Shown one piece after another: positions 10,762 through 20,866 of a stretch of 64,000 bases of DNA; position 1 is the stretch's first letter, and every line of letters starts with the position of its first letter. The notes under the pieces were generated by a model that had not been told where the DNA came from, made no database searches, and saw only the letters and a list, made by a program, of their open reading frames with translations. A program made the position numbers and the translations under genes. This stretch comes from Selaginella moellendorffii (Eukaryota > Streptophyta > Lycopodiopsida > Selaginellales > Selaginellaceae), in contig NW_003314450.1 in assembly GCF_000143415.4 (NCBI RefSeq), forward strand, positions 32,436-96,435, read 5' to 3'.

Positions 10762-11019
10762 ACACGCACCTTTCTCTTTGTTCTTCCCTCTTCACTCGAA
10801 TTGAACGGGTTGCCGGTTTTATATCTCGCAGGCTTTTGCGGAGGCGAGTGTGAAGTTGTGGATCTCGAATTTAGAGGTATATATTACCCATTCTTTCTTT
10901 TTTGAGGCAAGGGAAAGCAGTGGTGACTAATTCTTATCATGTATTCTACTTATATACTTGAATGGAAATTTTACCGAGCTCGGACGACAAGGTTGGCAAG
11001 CTTTCATGTTTTGTTTTTT

Positions 11020-12675
11020 TTACTGCTGCTCGTTTTCTGATCCGTCCGAGCTTTTGTTCTTGCAGGTCCAAGCGGAAGCAGCAATCAGTGGTCTCGATTT
11101 CCAGGAAAGAAGCAACTTTTCAATCTCCTCGTCGCTGTGATGCTCCTTGAGCTGGTACCCGTCCTTGAACAGTCCCAGCAGCAGCCTGGCTTGGCAGATG
11201 TTTCTCCTGCTCAGTGAAACTCGGTGGAATCCGGCCGAGTGCAAGAGGCTAGACCACTCGACTTTGGAGTGCGCGTGGTGGTGAGCGATGAGGGCCGTCT
11301 TGATCCTGGTGGCCAGGAACGCGCGCTCGACGAGTATGTGAGCCGTGGTCTCGCACAAGCTCGCCTCCAGCGAGTCGAGTATGGCGGAGTAGTGATGGAG
11401 TGCCTGGAAGAACTTGTCCACGGTATTTGGAGCGCTCAAGCAGCTCACCACCTCCTCCTCGACGAAGGTCACCAGCCTCGGTGAGAACTTTTGCACGGAC
11501 TTGAGAAACGAGAGCACTGACGACGGCGATTTGTGCGGTACGTGCAGGAGGTGGAGCATGCAGTTGACAATGAGCGTCTCCCCCTTGATCAACTTCAGGC
11601 CAACCAGCTTGGAATCCTCATCGTCCTCGACTTTGGCCTGGTGGAAGGAGAACGGGATCTTGAAAGCAGCAGCGCACTCCATGAGACGCTCCTTGGTCTC
11701 CTGGAAGTTGGCGAGCTGGTGCCTGGAGTGAGGGCGATATACAGCGGTGATCCGGAGATGCGGAGTGCCTCCTTCGCGAAGAGCCAGAGCTTGCATAAGA
11801 GATGGCCACTGGATCCCGAGAGTTACATCGTAGTCGAGGATGTGAACTCTCTTATCGTCGCCAATTGCTTCGAGGATGGCCTGGTTCGCGACGTAGTGGC
11901 CGAACTTGATATAGGGGGATGCTTCGTGGAGAGCCTGGAAAGCCGTGATCGAATCGAGATAGCTCATGGAACAAGAGCTCGCAACTTTGGTGATCCTGGC
12001 ACCGTCGAGGAGTGACTGGAGAGCCTCGGTGAAGTAAAGAGCTAGTCTCTGGAAGACCGGACCGCTGGAAGAACACGAGGAAGTGAGCTCCCGGAGGCGG
12101 AAAAGTATGACTTTGGCGAGATCCAGAGCCTGGGAAAACATGGCCTCGGCTCCGGCGAGAAGAAGATGGAATAGACGGCATCCGAAAAACTCCTGGTGCT
12201 GGAGATCGAGCTCGGGGTCTCCAGGGAGCTGGAAGTCATCGAAATTTATTGGAGAGAAATCCAGGCAGGCTTCCGTTTCCAGGCTTCGGTGGAGGAATTC
12301 GCACAGGGCATCGTCGTCCTCGTCCTCGTCGTCGTTATCATCCTCAGCTCCTTCAACTTCGTCCTTTCTCGAGACCTGCTCAAGAACAGAATGTGGACTG
12401 CTCGGCTGGAGTCTTTTGCGAACCTTCGAGGCCGGCGGCTGCTCTTGCTCGTCTCCACCTTCGAGCAGCGAGTCCAGGAGGGCGGAAGTAATACCTTGCT
12501 CCTCGAGCTCCGGCCACACTGAAAGTAAGTCCAAGTCCCCTCCTTGAATCACATCGATATCACAGACTTTGGTGACGCAGGGATCGACCGAGCAAGCCTG
12601 AAGCTCGGAGTACCAGTAGAGATTTTCCTCCCCTTGCCGCTCCAGAGCCATGTCGACATCAAGATCACTCGCCAT
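11020..12675 (-). CDS. NSP2: GRAS transcription factor, NSP2-like, intronless
   Basis: 551 aa from ATG 12675 (the frame is open further upstream but only with TTG). The N-terminal third is variable, with an acidic run (DDNDDEDEDDDAL, about residues 115-128) and a conserved-looking PINFDDFQLPGDPELD. The GRAS domain starts near residue 168 (LFHLLLAGAEAM), followed by LHRI (VILFRLREL), VHIID-type VHILDYDVTLGIQWP, LHRII, PFYRE region and a closing SAW motif (IAASAWTC). Features matching NSP2 rather than other GRAS clades: [36 protein letters not shown] and WKSRPLIAASAWTC. In angiosperms NSP2 acts with NSP1 in symbiosis signalling and strigolactone synthesis and is a target of miR171h; I saw no miR171-complementary site in this frame. 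A divergent promoter is shared with TAR. The assignment rests on remembered motifs. Confidence 0.82.
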   Translation of the reverse strand: MASDLDVDMALERQGEENLYWYSELQACSVDPCVTKVCDIDVIQGGDLDLLSVWPELEEQGITSALLDSLLEGGDEQEQPPASKVRKRLQPSSPHSVLEQVSRKDEVEGAEDDNDDEDEDDDALCEFLHRSLETEACLDFSPINFDDFQLPGDPELDLQHQEFFGCRLFHLLLAGAEAMFSQALDLAKVILFRLRELTSSCSSSGPVFQRLALYFTEALQSLLDGARITKVASSCSMSYLDSITAFQALHEASPYIKFGHYVANQAILEAIGDDKRVHILDYDVTLGIQWPSLMQALALREGGTPHLRITAVYRPHSRHQLANFQETKERLMECAAAFKIPFSFHQAKVEDDEDSKLVGLKLIKGETLIVNCMLHLLHVPHKSPSSVLSFLKSVQKFSPRLVTFVEEEVVSCLSAPNTVDKFFQALHHYSAILDSLEASLCETTAHILVERAFLATRIKTALIAHHHAHSKVEWSSLLHSAGFHRVSLSRRNICQARLLLGLFKDGYQLKEHHSDEEIEKLLLSWKSRPLIAASAWTCKNKSSDGSENEQQ

Positions 12676-13598
12676 CACGCAGGAAAGGTAAGAGCTTTTT
12701 TCTTTCTTGGAAGAGGAAGGACAACTTTTCAAGTTGGGGAAAGCACGCTCCTCCGGACTAAACTCCCGTTTTTCTATAGGTGCGTGGATCTCTTACAGGA
12801 GCGCGGACCCCTAGATGGGAGCATATTTCTCCATCTTCCTGGTATATGCACCGCGATGCGCTCTTCAAAGGTCCCACTTTTCTCTTTGATATGTCTCGAC
12901 TTAGATGCTCTGTCTTCATGGTTGTTCCTGGGCCAACAATGGAACACTAAACTTTGCTTTGTTGGTGCCAGTGGAAGCAAATGGAATGCGAGCAAGGAGA
13001 TCTGTTAGCCTCTCCCGACGAAGTTGTCGTGGAAGCTGCGATTGGCGAGCGAGGTACTTCGTTGTCGATCGATCAGCTGTGAACAAAAGCTCGCGTTTTT
13101 AAATTCGCAGGAAGGGCGGGCGAGCGAGCGAGCGAAAGAGCGAGAGGTGTCAGCACAGGAACACAACTCGATCGAAGAAAAGAGGTGAAGTTTTGACATT
13201 TCCTTTTGGTACGAAAGGGACTCGAAGAACAGTTTTTCTTTTTTCTTCCTTGTTTCTATTCCGTGATGTTAGCGAGTGTGATATTTGTGTGACTAGTGCT
13301 CTGGGATTTCTGGGGATGCGCATCCGCTCCGGTCAAGAAGCCGGGCATTTAGAGCTTCTAAGGTAAAATTTGGAGGTGGGGACATGATGCGGTTCACAAT
13401 GCGGGCGCGATTCTTTTGATTTTGTTCTGTGCTTTGTTGTTTAATGTGCGGAGAAGATGCCCTTCGCTCGTGAAAGTGCCAAAAACTAGATCCCGCGAAC
13501 TAAAATTTAAATGAAGCATATTCTCCTGTGCCCTAAATTTGCCTATGCTTGAAATGATTCGGCGAATATGCCCCAAAACGCTAGTTTATCGTCCAGCG
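12676..13598. other. Divergent promoter region between NSP2-like and TAR genes
   Basis: About 920 bp with no supported exon. It contains a CGAG-rich simple run (13120-13146) and pyrimidine tracts. In-frame ATGs exist upstream of the chosen TAR start (13545), so part may be leader or alternative N-terminus. Confidence 0.45.
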
Positions 13599-15300
13599 AT
13601 GGCGGCTCGGGAGATGATTCTCTCGGCAGCTGTGTGCCTCTGCTCGATTGCGGCGGTGAGACTGATGGATCTCTACTGGGATTCTCCGTCCCCCGGGCCG
13701 CATTGGATGGAGCAGGAATCCGGGCCGGCATTGCGAGCTTCTTGCTCGGGGCATGGTAGGGTTTTCAACGACGGCAGCGATCTGGCGTGCGAGTGTAGCG
13801 ACTGCTACACTGGCGTGAATTGCTCTGAGCTCCAGCATGGCTGCATGGTCGATGCCGATGCGTAAGATCCTCACGAATCTAAGCTCTAGATTTCTATTGC
13901 CTGGAGATTTTATCCTCTCCTTGCTAGAGCATGAGCTAAGGTTGCGTAGCTTCTCGTTCTTTCAATAGAAAGGTCAATCCTAACCTTCTTCGTACTTGCT
14001 TGCAGTGGCGATCCAACTTTCCTGGAGCCCTTCTGGATGGAGCACGGGGCTGATGCCGGCGTGTTCATGCCCAGCTGGTATAGAATGGGCTACAGCGTAA
14101 AGAAGAAGGGATCCTCGCCCGCGCACAAAGAACTTCCGCTTGTGTACGTGATAAAAGAGCTCGAAGACAGCATTAGGGAGCTCCATGAACTGGTCGGGAA
14201 TGCCGTCGTCAAGGACAAGTATTTGGTTATCGGAACTGGTTCCATGCAGCTCGTTGCCGCCGCTCTCAATGCTCTCTCCGATTCGTTTCCGGAGAAGCCT
14301 GGCGCTGTTGTCACCAGAGCACCGTGCTACATGGTAAAGCTTTTCGGTTTTTTCTTCTCTTGGTTCTTAAGCTTTTGCTTGGCTACCATAGATTTACAAG
14401 TTACAAGTCGACGTGCTTTCTTCTTCCAAGTTCCAATGGGGTGGTGATGCTGTGGCGGCTTTTGAGAAGAAAGCATTCGATCCTTCTTCAGTGGTGGAGC
14501 TTCTGGCTGCTCCTAATAACCCCGACACTTCGATTCTAGAGCCTGTCTACAAAGGAACGAACGCGAAGATTATCCACGACAAGGCGTACTACTGGCCGCA
14601 CTACACTGCCATCGCTGGAGCTCTGGACGAGGATGTGATGCTCTTCTCGCTGTCGAAAACCACCGGCCATGCGGGCTCCAGAATCGGGTAAGCAAACTCT
14701 TTCTATAATATGTGATGCAGCTCTGACTCGAGAACCAACTTAAACAGATGGGCGCTGGTGAGAGACATTGAGGTCTACAAGAAGATGTTCATGTACATTG
14801 CGGTGTCAACCATTGGAGTTTCTCGCGAGTCACAGTTGCGAGCCCACCGGCTGATCAAATCACTGCTGGATGGATATCAAAATGGCGGAAGCCACAAAGC
14901 GCGGATGTTTGACTTCGGCTACCACACACTTCAGTCACGCTGGCAGACACTAGCGGAGATATTCAAAGCCTCAACCAGGTTCTCTATTCAGAAAACCGAC
15001 TCTCAGCATTGCTCCTTCTTCAAGAAAGAAGTGTCTCCTTCTCCAGGTATGCCACAAAGTATTACCCCTGTATACATTCTTACGCGTGAGCTCTTTGCAG
15101 CTTATGCTTGGATCCGCTGCGAGCAAGAGGAAGACTGTCACTCGATTTTCGCAGCAGCAGGAATAAATGGCCGTCCAGGACGAGCATTTGGAGTCAGCAA
15201 TCGCTACATACGGCTGTGCATGATAAAACGAGACGACGAGTTCGAGCTACTTGCTGGTAAGCTCCAGGCTCTCGTGGACACAGAGCTAACGAACGAGTAA
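13599..15300 (+). CDS. TAR: Tryptophan aminotransferase-related protein (TAA1/TAR; alliinase family)
   Basis: PLP enzyme that converts tryptophan to indole-3-pyruvate, the first step of the IPA auxin pathway. Exons 13599-13861, 14006-14333, 14392-14687, 14748-15046, 15101-15300; 461 aa, phases agree. The N-terminus has a membrane anchor or signal (MILSAAVCLCSIAAVRLMDL), then an EGF-like cysteine module (CSGHGRVF...CECSDCYTGVNC) as in TAR2 and alliinases. The aminotransferase part shows FWMEHGADAGVFMPSWYRMGY, GTGSMQLV, APNNPD, HDKAYYWPHY and SLSKTTGHAGSRIGWAL; the PLP lysine is the K of SLSKTTGHAGSRIG. ATG 13599 was chosen because it puts the hydrophobic segment at the N-terminus; ATG 13545 in the same frame is an alternative. 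The last 70 bases are duplicated just downstream. Confidence 0.92.
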
Positions 15301-15390
15301 ACAATCGTTTGCTCGACGAGTTCGAGCTACTACTCGCGGGTAAGCTCCAAGCTCCTGTGGACACGCAGGTAACAAACGAGTAAACAATCG
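15235..15390 (+). repeat. Tandem duplication of the TAR 3' coding end
   Basis: 15235-15307 and 15315-15390 are about 85% alike, both starting gacgagttcgagctac and ending acgagtaaacaatcg. Copy 1 holds the last codons and stop of TAR; copy 2 is in the 3' UTR and includes a second taa in the same relative place. Copy 2 has a 3-nt insertion (ctactactcgcgggt), so it could not simply replace copy 1. Confidence 0.85.
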
Positions 15391-15447
15391 CTTATTCAAT
15401 CAATCTGTGTGTGAGCACTGTGAAGAACAAAAAGTTTGCTTTTGCTT

Positions 15448-16839
15448 TCAAGCGGCTGCCTCCAGCTTCTCCTCCAGCTTCTGTGGAAGAGCCTCGTCAA
15501 CTTTCGGGAATTCACTCTCAGGCATCTCGTCCTTCGTTGTTTCTTCCGTTGCATCTGACTTCTCCCTCGCAGCCTTCGCCGAGGCCTGGAGCTTGACGAA
15601 ATCACCCTTCTTGGTCTTGAGCGTTTCCACCACCTTGTTCGCCTCCCCGACCGTGGAGGGCGGCGATATGCCGAGCTTCGCGAAGGAGGCGAGCGCGTCC
15701 AGAGACAAGCAAAGCTTCTCCTTCGGAGGTACCGCGCCCTTTCCTTTCTTGCCTCTAGCACTGGGCTCTTTCGATTTCCCGGCAAACCAGCCCTCATCCT
15801 CGCTCCGGTTCTTCTTGCTCTGCAGCATCGTCCCGAATCCCTCCACGCTGGCCACCGCCTCCCTCGATGCTGGCGTCTCGGGCAACTTATCCTCCGCCAC
15901 CTCCACCGGCGTGAGCTTCTGGAGGTACGCTCCCAGCTGCTCGCACAGGATGATCTCGTCGGTATACTTCTCCACAAAGTTCTCCTCCGCGATCCTCTTC
16001 CTCGTCTTCTCCCGCTCCAGCCACTCGGCCCGCCTCCTCTCCTCGTTCTGCCTCGCTGCCACCGCCCTCCTCTCCCTCGCCACCTTCTCCCTCGCGAAGA
16101 ACTCCGACCACCGCGCGTTGATCCCCTCCCGCAGGTTCTTGATCCTCTCGTACGCGCTGTTCCTCTCCGCCGCCAGCGCCGAGGTGTCCAGCGCCTTGGC
16201 GGCCTCGCTCTCCCGGATCTGGTCCATGGTCTTCTTGAGCTCGTTGATCTCCGCCTTGAGGCTCGTCAGGAGCTTGTCCTTCTCCCTGGCTCGCTCCAGC
16301 GCCGCGCCCCGGAGCTCCTGCTCTTGGGCGATCTGCTCCATCCTCTGGTTGTACTCCACCACCATCTCCCGCGACCGCCGGAGCTCCTTGAGCTGCGCCA
16401 TCGCGCCCCTCTCCTCCTTGATCGCCAGAGACGTGTGCTGGATCCGGTACTCGAGCCGCTGGATCTCAGCGTCGATGAGCTCCAGCTTGGCGGCGGAGGG
16501 CAACTTCTCTCGCAGCGCGCGCGCCTCGACGCGGCCCTGCTCGCGGATCTTGTCCGCCGCCTCCAGCTCCGCCTTGATCCGCCGCTTCTCCTCGAGGTTG
16601 TCCGCGAAGGAGGCGTTCATCACGGCCAGCTTGTTCCGGGCCTCGACGAGCTCCGGCGACTGCGCGTACCTGGTGCCCTTGGACGACTCCAGCTGCGCCT
16701 TGATCTCCACAATCCGGCCCTGGAGCGCCTTGATCTCCTCCTCCGCCGCCGCCGCCGCCGCCTCCACGGCCTTCCGATCCGCTCGATCCGGGCGGCTGGC
16801 CTGCGCCGCCGATGCCGCCGCCTCCACCATCGCTACCAT
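15448..16839 (-). CDS. Coiled-coil protein, BFR1-like (nuclear segregation protein BFR1 / proton-pump-interactor superfamily)
   Basis: 463 aa, one exon, ATG 16839, stop TGA 15448-15450. It is charged and helical: an Ala-rich N-terminus, a coiled coil through about residues 25-290 (EIKALQGRIVEIKAQL, EKRRIKAELEAADKIREQGR, AKVAR-type KR/E repeats), then EKYTDEIILCEQLGAYL, and a disordered K/E/P tail. The blocks EIQRLEYRIQHTSLAI and KELRRSREMV resemble plant BFR1-like proteins and PPI1. Yeast BFR1 binds polysome-associated mRNA; the plant role is not established. It faces the orphan gene across 281 bp. Translation of the opposite strand is also open over this whole span and is treated as an artefact of codon use. 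Confidence 0.65.
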   Translation of the reverse strand: MVAMVEAAASAAQASRPDRADRKAVEAAAAAAEEEIKALQGRIVEIKAQLESSKGTRYAQSPELVEARNKLAVMNASFADNLEEKRRIKAELEAADKIREQGRVEARALREKLPSAAKLELIDAEIQRLEYRIQHTSLAIKEERGAMAQLKELRRSREMVVEYNQRMEQIAQEQELRGAALERAREKDKLLTSLKAEINELKKTMDQIRESEAAKALDTSALAAERNSAYERIKNLREGINARWSEFFAREKVARERRAVAARQNEERRRAEWLEREKTRKRIAEENFVEKYTDEIILCEQLGAYLQKLTPVEVAEDKLPETPASREAVASVEGFGTMLQSKKNRSEDEGWFAGKSKEPSARGKKGKGAVPPKEKLCLSLDALASFAKLGISPPSTVGEANKVVETLKTKKGDFVKLQASAKAAREKSDATEETTKDEMPESEFPKVDEALPQKLEEKLEAAA

Positions 16840-17120
16840 GATCTGCGCTTAAAATCAAGAACCCTAGCCTTGCTTCTAACTGATTCTTTAACCTTTTGTA
16901 GAGGCTAGCTTTTGCATTTTACCTTTACTATGACAGTTACACGTGGAAGGTGTTTATTGGTTCTTGACCATTGACATGTGTCTGACGTGGCATATTCCGA
17001 GGAACCCTAATCGCTGTGGTTGCCACGACTCCTCAATGTTTCTCGATCGCGAGGGCAGCATCGAAGAGCCCACGTCTCGATCTCGATCACCTAGCGAGCA
17101 TTGCGGTTACCAGATCAGTT
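16840..17120. promoter_or_regulatory. Bidirectional promoter (BFR1-like gene / orphan gene)
   Basis: The 281 bp separating two divergent start codons must hold both promoters. It contains accctaa telo-box-type words on both sides (16861 and 17004). No clear TATA box. Confidence 0.5.
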
Positions 17121-17828
17121 ATGCCACCGCCCACAACGGCCCAAATCGACGCCTACCTCAAGGAGGACGCCAGTGTCACCAGCGAAGGCTCGGGAGCTAA
17201 CCCGGTGTTCCAGGCCATCCACGCCGCGCGCCTCTTCCCTCTCACATACCGATCGGTGTCCGAGGCCAGGATCCCACTCCCCACCTGGAGCCGCTACCGC
17301 CAGGACGCGCCCAATCCAATCCGGACAGTCGAGTGGAGGAACATCATCATCACCGCCAGGATCACGCTCTGCGAGGACGCCTACTCCCTCCTCGCGGACG
17401 TCTCCAACGTTCTCAAGGAGGAGGCCGAGGATGTGGAGGATTTCTACGGCAAGGGGAGCTTGCTCATGGAGAAGCTCGTTGGATTTCGCGGGAAGAGCAT
17501 GGGCAGCACCAAGAACAAGCAGCTCATCACGTACGTGGAGAACCAGCCGGGCACTGGGAGGGGATGTGGGACGGTGTTCTATCCATTTCTCGAGTTTGAC
17601 AGGGAGTGTGACTACCAAGCGGCCGTGATCTTCATCACCAACCGGATCAGGCGCGATGCGCTAGGAGGGAAGGCCGTGTTTGAGCTAGAGGAGCTCGATA
17701 CGTGCCTTGTTCGCGATCGAGTCATGGCGTTTCTGGCAAGCAGGGGGATTGAGCCGCCGCCGCCACCAGTGGAGGAAGCGCCGCCGGAGGAGGAGCCTCC
17801 GCCACCACCTGCAAAGAAGAGAAAGTAG
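17121..17828 (+). CDS. Uncharacterised protein (orphan), Pro-rich C-terminus
   Basis: 235 aa from ATG 17121 (MPPPTTAQIDAYLKED); the frame is open upstream but lacks an ATG. I do not recognise the family. Visible: a globular-looking core of about 190 residues with PLTYRSVSEARIPLPTWS, PNPIRTVEWRN, VEDFYGKGSLL, GRGCGTVFYPFLEFDREC and ELDTCLVRDRVMAFLASRG; then a proline/glutamate tail (PPPPPVEEAPPEEEPPPPP) ending in a basic KKRK that could act as a nuclear signal. No signal peptide or membrane helix. Single exon. A decayed second copy, including 3' flank, lies at 25.4-26.0 kb, which shows this locus has been duplicated and that the frame is a real unit. Confidence 0.65.
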   Translation: MPPPTTAQIDAYLKEDASVTSEGSGANPVFQAIHAARLFPLTYRSVSEARIPLPTWSRYRQDAPNPIRTVEWRNIIITARITLCEDAYSLLADVSNVLKEEAEDVEDFYGKGSLLMEKLVGFRGKSMGSTKNKQLITYVENQPGTGRGCGTVFYPFLEFDRECDYQAAVIFITNRIRRDALGGKAVFELEELDTCLVRDRVMAFLASRGIEPPPPPVEEAPPEEEPPPPPAKKRK

Positions 17829-18894
17829 TGGCAGCGATCGAGAGTGGGCAATGTTTTGCGAAGAGATCTTGTACTGCAAACATGCCAGCGCTACGATCCC
17901 TTGCTCATCGTCTAGATCATGCTGTAGAGTTTGCAAGCCCGTGAGCTCTAAAACATTCACTTCTCAAGTGTTAAATGTTTCTAAGATCCAATGGCGCGTC
18001 CGCTTCATCCAGCTAGCAAGATCATCTTCAATCCAAACTCTCCAACTTCCCGGAAGTTTTCGATCCAGCTAGTCCTCCCCGATACATTCACTCCTTTCTA
18101 CTATCACATCTTGATATCTCCAGATAATGGCGATGGAGTGATAAGGAGAACAGCAGCTCTGGATCAATGCATGCTAGAGATAGAAGCATGCTGAGATGAG
18201 GTTGAGGTTGATCTTACGGCTCAGAGAGTTGAATAGGAAAACTCCTGCTGAGACGAACTGAAGCAGTGATAGCCGGTTCTAGAAAGTGGCCACCAATTCG
18301 ACTAGAACATCGTTCTCGTGTCAATGTAAACAGATTCCCATAAAGTATCCACTTCCCAATGGATCACAGATTTCTTGGCTCTGGATCAAGCACCTTTACC
18401 AGATCACTTCGCAACGACAATCGATCGATCAGATTTGAAGGTAACTTCAAATACCTTGGACACCAGATGATCCTCGGCCACCTTTATCCGATCAAGCTCT
18501 CGCCCCCCCCCATACTTTCTGATCGTTTTACTCCAGCTCCCGCAAGTTTGATACGTGTTCGATACGTGTTCGATACCCTTGCTCGTGGAAAAGTAGTTAG
18601 AGAGAGAGAAAGAGATAGAGAGTGGTCACCCTTTTGTTTCGTTGGGGCAGCAGCCACCATCTCCTCGACCACCTCTTCATGTCCGACAGTGTGAAGCGAG
18701 AAAGATCATCGCCACTGCTATACCGACAAGAGCTGGAAATATCACCAGCATGGCCGCAAGGCCGTTGCATGGAAGTTGACACCATACAGCTGAAGTGGTC
18801 GTGGTGTAGGTGGTGATATCCTCGAATTCCAAGATTGCTGCTTGCAAACTTGGATCGCTGGCCTCATGTACAAACAGCGGGGGCTGGTGGCGTG
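17829..18894. other. Intergenic; 3' flank of the orphan gene and repeat DNA
   Basis: 17860-18090 is the part matched again at 25795-26040. Beyond that are a GA-rich run (18600-18622), a C-run (18504-18511) and two short direct copies of gatacgtgttc (18550-18575). No exon supported. Confidence 0.4.
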
Positions 18895-19105
18895 AAGCGC
18901 TGCGGGTGCAAGGCAAACTTTTGATCCTGTTGCTGTTGGCGTGAGTCGAGCTTTTGATCCTGTTGCTGCTGCGTGAGGAGAGCTTTTACTGCTGTTGTGC
19001 AGGTTCTCCACATCGTTGCTGTTGCTGCTACTGTGCTGAATGAGCTCTCCATGACATTGCTGCTGCTGAGCAAGCTCTACATGTTGTTGCTGCTACTAGC
19101 ACCAT
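18895..19105. repeat. CTG-rich minisatellite array 1
   Basis: Degenerate tandem units with the words cttttgatcctgttgctg (two copies) and gagctctccatgacattgctgctgctg. The minus-strand reading is Ser/Gln-rich (NVMESSFS type), matching array 2. Confidence 0.6.
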
Positions 19106-19830
19106 AAGGTGAGCTCTTGTGGAAGGAAACTCCACAAACACTAAAACAAGTGAGCATATAAAAACCATTGTTGCATAGGGATTTAAATCTTTTCATTCTT
19201 TAATGCTAATTGTCACAGCAAAACCAGTGTTGCATAGGGATTTAAACCTTCTTATGCTTTACCATCCAATTATTCTTCTCAGCACCAACATATTGGTGGT
19301 GTTTCATCACACCACTCATTTGCTTTTTGATTTCCACCTAAGCCTTCTCTTCACACAATGACAAAACTTTGGGATCACATTTAATATAAAAGAAAGGGAA
19401 ATTTCATTTTAACTTTGTTTTTGTTATGGACAATCTTGGCAACAATTGTGCTACATTCTACACTTTTTACTTCAGAACATCTTGAATAAATTGTTACACT
19501 TGTGTCTTTGGATTTTCACTTTTCTTTTCTTTTTGCTAGCTTTGTAGTAAGAGTAACTTGATTGTCTCTTCAGCACTTCCTCTCTCCCTATTATCTAATA
19601 TTTTTCCAACACTGAAATAAAATGGTTTTTAACTTGATTTGGCATGTGTGGAGTTTCCATCCATATTTTTTGGTCCATTGTCTTGAATAAAGAGTGAGCA
19701 AAGTGAGCACAGAAAAATTATTAATGCCTAAGGACTTGAACTTCTTCATTCCAAAAGTTCAGGTTAAGTAGGATTATTATTAATAATTATTATTAATCAC
19801 GTCTAATAATGACCTTGACTTCTTTGACAA
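19106..19830. other. Intergenic repeat DNA between two minisatellites
   Basis: Contains three diverged copies of a block with the words gtgagca...agggatttaaa.ctt.ttcattc, at about 19150-19203, 19213-19262 and 19694-19760. AT-rich otherwise; no exon found. Confidence 0.45.
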
Positions 19831-20045
19831 CTCTCCACGACATTGCATGTGCTCTCCATGTTATTGCTGCTGCTGGCGTCATAAAGCGAGCTCTCCATGA
19901 CACTGCTGCTGCTGAGTGAGCTCTCCATGTTGTTGCTGCTGCTGCTGGCATCGTAAAGCGAGCTCTCCAAGACGTTGCTGCTGCTGAGCGAACTCTCCAT
20001 GCCTGCTGCTGTGGAGCAAGCTCTCCATGTTGTTGCTGCAGGCTA
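19831..20045. repeat. CTG-rich minisatellite array 2
   Basis: Tandem units of roughly 33 and 69-72 nt made of gagctctccatgttgttgct followed by gctgctggcatcgtaaagc, alternating with gagctctccatgacactgct. On the minus strand one frame stays open through the array and reads repeats of the type SSLYDASSSNNMES. It keeps its frame across at least three units and runs on to about 20317. Confidence 0.75.
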
Positions 20046-20324
20046 GCATCATTGCGATACCAAACCCACAGCGAGTTTGATAGTGTCTTTTCTCCCTCCT
20101 GCACCGCTGCTTGAAAAGCTTTTCGAGCGTTTTCAGTGTTGGACTTCCCACCATCCTGACCAGGCAAGCTCCGGGGGAGCCATCGCCACACCAATGGTGT
20201 TGGAGCTGCTGGCAGTGCCGGCGTCCATAACAAACCACCTTGTCTTTGACTATTTAACTGTAAACCGCATAATTCCATGTATAAATCCCTAAGAAATAAT
20301 CTCCATGTTGCATTCACATATAAA

Positions 20325-20746
20325 ATGGCCCATGTTGTCTTGTGCCTCTTGAGTGCTTATGCAGCCATGGGTTTGCTTGTACAATATGGTTCTACCACGG
20401 TTGGGAATGGCAGTTTCATCCCTTTGAGCAGCACCAATTCATCACGGTTGACATTGAAGGATTTTGTGGAAATGGTAGTGCTTGTCTCTTCTTGGTGGTG
20501 ATGACAGATCAAAAAGCACTAGCGACTCCGCTCTTGAATTACCCCTACATCAACGTTTGGGTTGCAAACATTCTAGCAGGGAACTCTGGTAAGAACCACA
20601 CTTACAATTTCATGCTCGTGCCGCAGAGGAATCCCTTGGTGAAGCCCATCGCCAAGCGCATGGTTCTCTCTCTGGCCAATATCATCCAGCAGTACCATTG
20701 TGGAAGCCCTCTCCAGGCCGTCTCCTTCACCACCTTCCTCCACTAA
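20325..20746 (+). pseudogene. Possible small secreted-protein gene, frame-disrupted
   Basis: Two overlapping frames together look like one protein. The first, from ATG 20325, has a signal-like start (MAHVVLCLLSAYAAMGLLV) and stops at about 20501. The second reads on to TAA 20744-20746 with NYPYINVWVANILAGNSG, HTYNFMLVPQRNPLVKPIA and IIQQYHCGSPLQAVSF, which look constrained. Joining them needs a frame change near 20490 that no normal intron supplies (the only splice-like pair is under 30 nt apart). I do not recognise the family. It is either a recent pseudogene or a single-base error; the second frame alone could also be expressed. Confidence 0.4.
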
Positions 20747-20866
20747 TCTTAGTTCAAGAACATGAGAATGAGAACTTGTTTTCATTCCACTACCTTTCTT
20801 TGAAGGCTTTGAAAATCAAATCACTCCATAGCTTGTGTCATTCATGATATCTATTCTGACCAGCAC

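Noticed and set aside
11224-12522. Several plus-strand frames of 80-160 codons opposite the NSP2-like gene
   Set aside because: Antisense shadows of the GRAS frame without motifs.
15407-16852. 481-codon plus-strand frame antisense to the BFR1-like gene
   Set aside because: Ser/Ala/Leu-only composition from complementing charged GC-rich codons; the minus strand has family similarity and a proper ATG.
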